Part shown: positions 12,359 to 17,866 of the stretch, in pieces
Layout: each line of letters starts with the position of its first letter
How positions within the stretch are numbered: position 1 is the stretch's first letter
From: Anaerolineales bacterium
GTDB lineage: Bacteria > Chloroflexota > Anaerolineae > Epilineales > JAANWY01
Length of the DNA: 17,866 nt
Direction of reading: 5' to 3'
Assembly (NCBI GenBank): GCA_018263655.1
Contig: JAANWY010000224.1
Span: 1-17,866 of the forward strand
Position numbers and translations under genes: made by a program
The notes under the pieces: model-generated
Database searches by the model: none
The model's input: the letters and a program-made list of their open reading frames with translations, nothing else
Told to the model about the DNA's origin: nothing

Positions 12359-13384
12359 CTAAGATGGATCACCTTCTCTGCTGCCCGATGAAGGGAGCGC
12401 TCCAAGATGCTTGTATCGGCCAAGGAGGGCGATGGGGGTCTCCAGCGGACTCAGCACTTGCTGTAAGTCCGTCCACGATGCCCGCCGGCGGCGCTGAATC
12501 TCGCGGCGCTTGCGCCACGCCTCGGGCAGGCGTCGGAAAGCGGCCAGCCGGCCACGCAGAGCAGCGGTCTCGCCCCGCGCCAACAGCGAATAGGGGATCG
12601 ATCCCAGGTCGTACAGCAGGATCAGCGGCAGGTAAAGCCAGAAGTGAGGGCTCGGGTAATTCTTGACGACGGTCCAGACTTTGTTGCGCGCCAGGTGGAA
12701 GTTCTTGAAGGGCGATGCCTCGCGGGTGGTGCCGGAGTGCACATGATAGACGCGCGCCTGGGGCACGTACACCGTGCGCCAGCCCATGAGTTGCGAGCGC
12801 CACGATAGGTCCACGTCCTCCAAGTAGATGAAGTAGTCTTCGTCGAAGAGACCCACATCGTCGAGCATTTTACGGCGGTACAGGGCGGCGCCAGCGCAGG
12901 CGGCGAAGACGTCCATCGGCTCATCGACGTCGTGGGTCTCTGGCACGCCCCCTAGCCGGTCCCAGGCGATCCCGACTGGGTCCACATTCACGCCGGCCGA
13001 GTTGATGACCTCGGGCTGATGGGCGAACAGCATCTTCGAGGCGCAGGTGCCGATCCGTGGATCGCTCTCCATCGTGTGAACCAACTCCTCCAGCCAGTCC
13101 GGCTCGACCCAGGTGTCGTTATTCAACGTGGCCACCAGCGGTGTGTCGGTGTCGCGGATGCCGACGTTGTTGGCCTTGGCGAAGCCGAGATTTTCGCCGG
13201 CTTCGATCACGTCCACCGAGGGGAATCGGTCGCGCACGAAGGCGACGGACCCGTCGGTGGAGCCGTTGTCCACCAGGATGACGTCAAAGCTGGGATACGT
13301 TTGCGCCAGCACGCTGGTGAGACAGCGTTCCAGGTAGTGCTTGCCGTCGAAATTGACGATGACGATGGAAACGTCTGGGGTCAT
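12359..13384 (-). CDS. GT2 rhamnosyltransferase-like glycosyltransferase
   Basis: A 341-residue inverting family 2 glycosyltransferase of the wide WcaA/RfbF-like type. Motifs: VSIVIVNFDG (5-14), VDNGSTDGS (38-46), NLGFAKANNVG (65-75), the metal-site NND (88-90) and YLEDVDLSWR (187-196), which is the catalytic ED region. One membrane-associated stretch lies near 248-262, then a basic Arg-rich tail (289-302). It adds sugars, often rhamnose, to a surface glycan from the cytoplasmic side. The start ATG overlaps the hydrolase stop by 4 bp (ATGA), so the two are coupled. The sugar is inferred only from the family and from the nearby epimerase. Confidence 0.93.
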   Translation of the reverse strand: MTPDVSIVIVNFDGKHYLERCLTSVLAQTYPSFDVILVDNGSTDGSVAFVRDRFPSVDVIEAGENLGFAKANNVGIRDTDTPLVATLNNDTWVEPDWLEELVHTMESDPRIGTCASKMLFAHQPEVINSAGVNVDPVGIAWDRLGGVPETHDVDEPMDVFAACAGAALYRRKMLDDVGLFDEDYFIYLEDVDLSWRSQLMGWRTVYVPQARVYHVHSGTTREASPFKNFHLARNKVWTVVKNYPSPHFWLYLPLILLYDLGSIPYSLLARGETAALRGRLAAFRRLPEAWRKRREIQRRRRASWTDLQQVLSPLETPIALLGRYKHLGALPSSGSREGDPS

Positions 13385-14901
13385 TGACTTTCTTTTCGTA
13401 TGCGTACGAAGACAGCTTCTGGCCCAACCGGAATGTGTGCGTTGTCTTCGTCGATCTCAACATTCACCAGAACTGGGCGCGTTGTCGTGTAGCGGTCGCC
13501 CTGTTCGACCCGTAGCGCTGTGACGGACGTCCCGGACACGGGTAGTGAGATGGTGTGTGCCTCATCTGTCTTGGACCACACGACCCAGTTCTCTTCTCCC
13601 TCTTGCGGCCGGCGGAATCGGTACGCCTCCACGCCGGGAAGATCTGCCGGGCTTGGAGCGCCGCCCACAAATTCCGCCATGATCTCGAAGACCTTCAGCC
13701 CGGGCTTCGGCTGGTGATCTAACGTCACAAGTCCGCGGTCGATGTCGCTCCAGCCGGCCGGCCAATCCGAAAAGCCGTACCAGTACAGGCGGTCGATCTC
13801 GCCGCTGCCCAGTGTACGAGGGATATCTTGCGTGATGAAGGTGTAGCGTTCTTGCCGCGTGTCCCTGTCCCCCATGCGGTCCGGCATGTAGGCTTCGGTC
13901 AGCCACATCGGCTTGTTGTCGATGTTGTGGTCCGCCATGATGCTCTGCAGCTCGCGGGCCTTGGCGGCTGCCGTCGGCCAGTTCGTCTGGAAAGGCTTGA
14001 ACCAGTGGAATCCGACTACGTCGGTGTATGCGCCGCCGCCGGCTGTCAGAAAGTCGTCGAAGAAGCTCTCGATGAACCAGTGATCGAATTCGGTATACGC
14101 GAGTCCGCCCAGCATCACCGTCGCGTCCGGGTTGACGGCTTTGATCTCCTCGTAGGCGATGCGCAAGAAATCGACGTACTGCGGTGCGATGTCGCCCCAA
14201 CACCCGCCGAAGGGCCAGGTGGGCTCGTTGCCACCCATTTCCGGTGGACGTTCGGTGTCTTCTTCAAGGTCAACTTCGGTTTCGCCATCCACTTCGTTTC
14301 CGATTTCCCAGATGTGGACGTTGAAGGGCGGCCGTGAGTAGTGCTCGGCCGCGGCGCGCACAAACTCCCGCCATTCGGGTTCCAGCCCGGGGAACAAACC
14401 ACCGCCGCAGGCGAACGGGGTCGCCCAGCTTGGATAGGCCACAATGCCGACGATTGGGTCCAGGCCATACTCGCCGTAGTCCTGCAAACGTTCGTCGTAG
14501 CGTGTCCAGTTGAAGCTGTCAGGTTCCGTGTTGGTTGGCTCGATTTCGCGCCAGTAGATGTGCGTGCGGATGGACGTGAAGCCGGCACTCCGGACACGAG
14601 GGAGATCGTGTCCGACGACCTCGGCGTATCTCACTTCGTCTTCCTCTTGAAATGGCGCGAACTCCGTGCCCAGGACAACGGTCGCAGCGGACGTGGCTGT
14701 GGCTGACCAGTTGCGCATGACGAGGGGGATTTGGACGGTCTGGGTGGCAGTCTTTTGGAGATTGGGGATTGGAGGCTGGAGGTTGGAGATTGTTGCGTTG
14801 GCGGGTGGCTGGACTGTCGCTAGTGTGGCGGCCGACAGCACAATTGCCAGAATGCTTAGCAAAGCTAGTTTCGGGTGGGATTTGAGTCTATCGGGCTGCA
14901 T
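13381..14901 (-). CDS. Secreted glycoside hydrolase-like (TIM-barrel) protein
   Basis: A 506-residue exported protein. Residues 1-30 are a signal peptide, and IPLVMRN (58-64) resembles the LPLV-type motif seen near the N-terminus of many Chloroflexota secreted proteins. A GH5/GH39-like barrel follows, with acid/base Glu203 in WEIGNEVD (198-205), the presumed nucleophile Glu336 in MWLTEAYM (332-339) and conserved HW (299-300). A C-terminal beta domain (about 430-500) ends it. A family cannot be assigned confidently. Residues about 36-50 (ATISNLQPPIPNLQK) are encoded by a GATTGGAGG-type dispersed repeat, in frame. ATG at 14901 follows GAGGAGG. It heads a four-gene operon, so it may trim or modify the glycan made by the following genes. 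Confidence 0.85.
   Translation of the reverse strand: MQPDRLKSHPKLALLSILAIVLSAATLATVQPPANATISNLQPPIPNLQKTATQTVQIPLVMRNWSATATSAATVVLGTEFAPFQEEDEVRYAEVVGHDLPRVRSAGFTSIRTHIYWREIEPTNTEPDSFNWTRYDERLQDYGEYGLDPIVGIVAYPSWATPFACGGGLFPGLEPEWREFVRAAAEHYSRPPFNVHIWEIGNEVDGETEVDLEEDTERPPEMGGNEPTWPFGGCWGDIAPQYVDFLRIAYEEIKAVNPDATVMLGGLAYTEFDHWFIESFFDDFLTAGGGAYTDVVGFHWFKPFQTNWPTAAAKARELQSIMADHNIDNKPMWLTEAYMPDRMGDRDTRQERYTFITQDIPRTLGSGEIDRLYWYGFSDWPAGWSDIDRGLVTLDHQPKPGLKVFEIMAEFVGGAPSPADLPGVEAYRFRRPQEGEENWVVWSKTDEAHTISLPVSGTSVTALRVEQGDRYTTTRPVLVNVEIDEDNAHIPVGPEAVFVRIRKESQ
14755..14792. repeat. GGAGATTGG-type repeat in the hydrolase gene
   Basis: The plus strand reads TTGGAGATTGGGGATTGG and so on, translated from the minus strand as ISNLQPPIPNLQ just after the signal peptide. 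It shares 17 identical bases with the copy at 10684-10718. Confidence 0.75.
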
Positions 14902-15080
14902 CCTTTGTCCTCCTCGGTCAGTCGTTCGTGCTCCTACGGTAGCCGCTCACCTGCGATCATATTGATGCACCTTCGCATCGATCTCTTTTACGGCCCGCCC
15001 GTCTACCAAGGACCCGTCCGCCGGCTGCGCGGACAAGCCTGCCGCTCTGCTCAAAATGACAGACCCCCCGTCTCCAGTCT

Positions 15081-16262
15081 CTATTTCGCAAGCCCGCGCT
15101 GCTCCAACTCGGCCTTGGCCTGGTCGACCAGATCGCTGCTCTCTTGCCGGCGCACCCAGTCGATCAGGTCGCGCATGCCATCTTCGAACTGCACCTGGGG
15201 CTCGAAGCCGAGAGTCTCGCGGATGCGGGTGATGTCGGCGTAGCAGTGGCGGATGTCGCCGGCCCGATACTGATCGACGATCTCGGGATTGATGTCGACA
15301 CCCAGCCCTTCCGCCAGGCTGTGAGCCACGTCCAGCACCGTAGTCTGCCGGCCCGTCCCCACGTTGAACACGCCAAAGTTCGCCTCGTCGCGCTCCAACG
15401 CCAGCAGGTTGGCCTGCACGATGTCGCTGACGTGGACGAAGTCGCGGCTCTGTTGGCCATCCTCGAAGATCAGCGGTGGGTTGCCGTTGAGGAGCCGGCT
15501 GCTGAAAATCGCCGCTACGCCGGTGTACGGATTGCTCAGCGCCTGCCTCGGCCCGTAGACGTTGAAGTAGCGCAATGCCACCGTCGGGATATCGTACGCT
15601 CTTCCGATAGACAGGCACATCAGCTCCTGGTCCATCTTTGAAATCGCGTAAATCGAGGTTGGGAAGAGAGGTTTGTCTTCACTAGTTGGGATCGGCTCGA
15701 GTTTGCGATTGCAGGTTGGAAGGTTGGAAGGCTGGAAGGTTGAACCTTTAGCCTTTGACTTGGAACCTTCAACTGGTACTGGGCAGCGGACCTCCCACTC
15801 GCGGGCTTCGAGTTGTTCGTCCGGGCGCAGTTGCGGATGGACGACCCAGTGGACGGGGCACTCGTAGGCGCCTTCGCCGTAGATGGACATGGACGAGGCG
15901 ACGATGAGTTTCTGGACGGTGTGTGGCTCGTTGGCCAGGATTTCCAGCAGCACACCGGTGCCGGCGGTGTTGGCATTGACATAACGCGTCACTTCGTACA
16001 TCGATTGGCCGACGCCGACCTCGGCCGCCTCGTGATAGACGACTTCGACGTCTTGCAGTGCTTTTCGCAGCGCGGCCTTGTCTTGCACGTCGCCGCGGAC
16101 GAATTCGACTTCTGGGTTCAGGTAGGCCGGCGGGCCGTCCACCGCGCCGTGCACTTGCGGCACCAGCTCATCGAACACCCGCACGTCGTGCTCCCGTTCG
16201 ATGAGGGCGTCAACCAAGTGCGAGCCGATGAAGCCGGCGCCGCCGGTGACGAGTATTTTCAT
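15081..16262 (-). CDS. dTDP-L-rhamnose 4-epimerase-like SDR with split CxxC
   Basis: A 393-residue extended SDR epimerase/dehydratase. Motifs: the NAD loop GGAGFIGSH (7-15), catalytic SSMSIYG (123-129), the active-site YAISK (205-209), and RYFNVYGPRQ (231-240). Residues 131-193 hold the cysteine-containing insertion typical of the dTDP-L-rhamnose 4-epimerase-like group (ECPVHWV at 134, RCPV at 159). Here a 63-bp insert (residues 163-183) separates CPV from C184. Removing it would restore RCPVCNRKLEPIPT. The reading frame stays open. ATG at 16262 follows AGAGGAG. It probably makes an activated deoxysugar for the glycan genes nearby, but activity with the broken CxxC is not certain. Confidence 0.85.
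   Translation of the reverse strand: MKILVTGGAGFIGSHLVDALIEREHDVRVFDELVPQVHGAVDGPPAYLNPEVEFVRGDVQDKAALRKALQDVEVVYHEAAEVGVGQSMYEVTRYVNANTAGTGVLLEILANEPHTVQKLIVASSMSIYGEGAYECPVHWVVHPQLRPDEQLEAREWEVRCPVPVEGSKSKAKGSTFQPSNLPTCNRKLEPIPTSEDKPLFPTSIYAISKMDQELMCLSIGRAYDIPTVALRYFNVYGPRQALSNPYTGVAAIFSSRLLNGNPPLIFEDGQQSRDFVHVSDIVQANLLALERDEANFGVFNVGTGRQTTVLDVAHSLAEGLGVDINPEIVDQYRAGDIRHCYADITRIRETLGFEPQVQFEDGMRDLIDWVRRQESSDLVDQAKAELEQRGLAK
15714..15776. mobile_element. 63-bp in-frame repeat insert in the epimerase gene
   Basis: Plus-strand GGTTGGAAGGTTGGAAGG-type DNA with an internal palindromic GAAGGTT/AACCTTC pair. It codes for PVEGSKSKAKGSTFQPSNLP plus one Thr between the CPV and Cys of the epimerase's CxxC motif. 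The length is a multiple of three. It resembles other dispersed simple repeats of this window, and mobility is inferred. Confidence 0.7.
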
Positions 16263-16298
16263 GCGTTGTTGTCTCCTCTGAAAATGTCAGTGAACAGT

Positions 16299-16420
16299 CA
16301 GCAATTCCCGTTATAGGGTTCGTAGTGACGACTTCAGTCGTTCATGCTGCACAACGAGCGACTGAAGTCGCTACTACGAACCTATTCCGCATAACAATGG
16401 CGCTAGAGCGGGAATTCCTG
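16299..16420. mobile_element. 122-bp MITE with REP arms and 9-bp target duplication
   Basis: Terminal inverted repeats CAGCAATTCCCG and CAGGAATTCCCG (reverse-complemented) bound a core with long arms GTTCGTAGTGACGACTTC / GTTCGTAGTAGCGACTTC. An exact 9-bp repeat GTGAACAGT lies directly outside both ends (16290-16298, 16421-16429). AGTGAACAGT also recurs at about 16660 as part of a simple-repeat family, so the duplication is not entirely safe. A match to part of the core exists at 9351-9373. Confidence 0.7.
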
Positions 16421-16501
16421 GTGAACAGTGGACAGTAAACTTATACGTAACAGGTCATCGCAAGATTCATCCGTGGATGGCGAGCAGACGGCCAGAAACG
16501 T

Positions 16502-16597
16502 CCCCACGGACAGAAGGAAACCCTGTGCTGAGTGTAGCCGAAGTAACAGATGTTCAACTTTTTTGTTTTTGTCCGTGTTTCTTTCCGTCCGTGGGGG
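16502..16597. mobile_element. CCCCACGGAC-ended inverted-repeat element
   Basis: Arms CCCCACGGACAGAAGGAAAC (16502-16521) and its near complement at 16577-16596 surround about 55 bp with a T-rich run. No target duplication can be seen. It lies between the glycosyltransferase and epimerase genes. Confidence 0.55.
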
Positions 16598-16599
16598 AC

Positions 16600-16631
16600 T
16601 GGTGATCGCCCCTCATGGTGATCGCCCCTCA
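16600..16631. repeat. 16-bp exact tandem duplicate
   Basis: TGGTGATCGCCCCTCA occurs twice with no gap (16600-16615 and 16616-16631), next to the inverted-repeat element at 16502. Confidence 0.9.
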
Positions 16632-16720
16632 GCTTGGGGTGTATTACGTATAACGGAACAGTGAACAGTAAGTGTCGAACGGTTGACGCAAGACGAAACA
16701 CGCAAGACGTACGATTTTCA

Positions 16721-17866
16721 TTAGAACTGTCTGGGAGCTAGTCGTTTCTGTAGAAATCTAAGTGTGTAGTACGCCAGCCGGCGCCACCCCCCACGTCGAT
16801 AGTGGAAGCTCGCTTCTTGAAACAACTCGCGCAGGCCTTTGGTCTCCGTCTCGGCAGCCACGGCCGGAGCCGGCATTGCACCTGACGTAAACACGGGCAT
16901 GTCGATAGGATCCCGCTGCCATGGCGAGCGGCAGAACTGATCCAGCGGTTCGATGGTTTGGTCCCAGGTGAGTCGCTCGCGAACCAAGCGCTGAGCGTTC
17001 TCGCCGCGCCGGCGGATCTCAGCTGGAGAGTCGAGCGCCTCCTCGATGGCTGTGCGGATCGCGGTGCGGTCTTCGGGATCGACGACCCAGCCGGCTTCGT
17101 ATTCCGCGATGTAGTGCGAGAGCTCGGCGTAGTCCTGGTAGATCACCGGCAGGCCGCACCACAGATACTCGACGGTGCGCGTCGTGAACGCCAACTCGCG
17201 CTCTGGATTGCGCCCCATCACGTCCAAGGCCACATCCGCGCGGCGGTATTCCTGGATCAAGCGGTCGTGGTCGACCATGCCTTCCAACGTCACGTGCGAG
17301 CTGCGGCGCAGTTTCTTTTCCAGGTCATCGAAACGCTCCAGGTTGCCGATTTGATCCGCGTAGCCCGGATGCCGGCCCCCGAAAAATCGAAGCTGTCCTC
17401 GCTCTCTGTCGGACATCGTCTCGACCAGAACCTCCAGGCCATTGAAAGGATCTTGCCATGGCAGGAATACGCCACCGTAGACGAAAGTCGGTTCGCCGCC
17501 AGCCCATTCGTGGTCAGGTAGCTCAGGTGAGAGAGAGATGGGGATGGAGGGGATCATGTTGTCCGTCACGGGGATGCCAGCGGCCAAGAGCCAGCTCAGA
17601 AAGTACTGGCGCTGCTTCTCGCCGGCGCAGATGAAGAAATCGGCCTTGCGGATGGCGTTGAGCTTTTCCTGAATGTTGGCCGCACGCGTGCTGTGGTCCT
17701 GAAATTCTCGCTCCAGCAGGTGCGGACCGTGGAAGTCCAAGACGGTGGGGATATCCAGCTTCTGCGCAAGCTGCATCGATGGCCAGTGGCAGACCACAAC
17801 CACGTCAGGTTGGGCGCGCTGCACCACGCGGCGGACCGCGCCGATGTCCCAGGCGTATTCGGCATA
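16721..17866 (-). CDS. GT4-type glycosyltransferase, 5' end outside window
   Basis: An at least 381-residue GT-B glycosyltransferase with its N-terminus cut by the window end. The frame is open to 17866 with no stop, and sense continues upstream of the GTG at 17827 as YAEYAWDIGAVRR. So 17827 is probably not the start. The visible parts are a PDVVVVCHWPS-type N-domain strand, HGPHLLER, a linker with FVYGGVFLPWQ, and a C-domain with the donor-site region RTVEYLWCGLPVIYQDYAELSHYI. This matches GT4 layout, with a retaining mechanism by family. It probably transfers a sugar for the same surface glycan as the epimerase and hydrolase operon genes. Acceptor and donor are unknown. Confidence 0.88.
   Translation of the reverse strand, partial: YAEYAWDIGAVRRVVQRAQPDVVVVCHWPSMQLAQKLDIPTVLDFHGPHLLEREFQDHSTRAANIQEKLNAIRKADFFICAGEKQRQYFLSWLLAAGIPVTDNMIPSIPISLSPELPDHEWAGGEPTFVYGGVFLPWQDPFNGLEVLVETMSDRERGQLRFFGGRHPGYADQIGNLERFDDLEKKLRRSSHVTLEGMVDHDRLIQEYRRADVALDVMGRNPERELAFTTRTVEYLWCGLPVIYQDYAELSHYIAEYEAGWVVDPEDRTAIRTAIEEALDSPAEIRRRGENAQRLVRERLTWDQTIEPLDQFCRSPWQRDPIDMPVFTSGAMPAPAVAAETETKGLRELFQEASFHYRRGGWRRLAYYTLRFLQKRLAPRQF

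Overview
The window looks like a chromosomal segment of an uncultivated, moderately GC-rich bacterium, most likely a Chloroflexota member near Anaerolineae/Caldilineae. This is inference. It rests on the gene mix (DUF164 zinc-ribbon protein, rhomboid protease, long-form HPF, isolated Flp pilin, surface-polysaccharide genes), on the very frequent GCCGGC word, and on the dense load of short dispersed repeats and MITE-like elements. Bases 1-13 match the end of an Illumina adapter, so position 1 is probably a raw contig end.

Layout. Positions 128-990 (minus) hold a VapBC-like toxin-antitoxin pair with a clear promoter and a palindromic candidate operator. Positions 1260-1631 (minus) encode a receiver-less OmpR-type winged-helix protein with its own promoter. 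Positions 1979-3362 (minus) hold a rhomboid protease overlapping a coiled-coil zinc-ribbon protein. Positions 3363-4136 are a non-coding repeat island with two MITE-like elements and an array of palindromic 17-bp units. Positions 4137-5794 (plus) hold a promoter, a DPM1-like glycosyltransferase and an overlapping methyltransferase whose stop codon lies in a 17-bp tandem repeat. An unlisted 54-residue Flp-type pilin follows (5934-6098), then a ComF-type phosphoribosyltransferase, a ribosome hibernation factor and a low-molecular-weight tyrosine phosphatase, each separated by MITE-like insertions.

From 8725 to 14901 (minus) four tightly overlapping genes form an operon: a secreted glycoside hydrolase-like protein, a GT2 glycosyltransferase, a methyltransferase and a large GT-C-like membrane protein. 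Upstream of it (minus) lie a sugar-nucleotide epimerase and a 5'-truncated GT4 glycosyltransferase that runs off the window. Together these suggest assembly of a rhamnose-type, methylated surface glycan. The DPM1-like enzyme could supply a polyprenyl-phosphate sugar to the GT-C-like protein, and the phosphatase could regulate export, but neither link is shown by the sequence.

The most striking theme is repeat invasion. Three probable IS66-derived MITEs (GTAA ends; two with near-perfect 8-bp target duplications) and three further MITE-like families occupy the intergenic gaps. Related simple-repeat DNA also sits in frame inside at least three protein genes, including a 63-bp insert that splits a CxxC motif in the epimerase and several inserts in the membrane glycosyltransferase. 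I found no CRISPR array, rRNA, tRNA or transposase gene.
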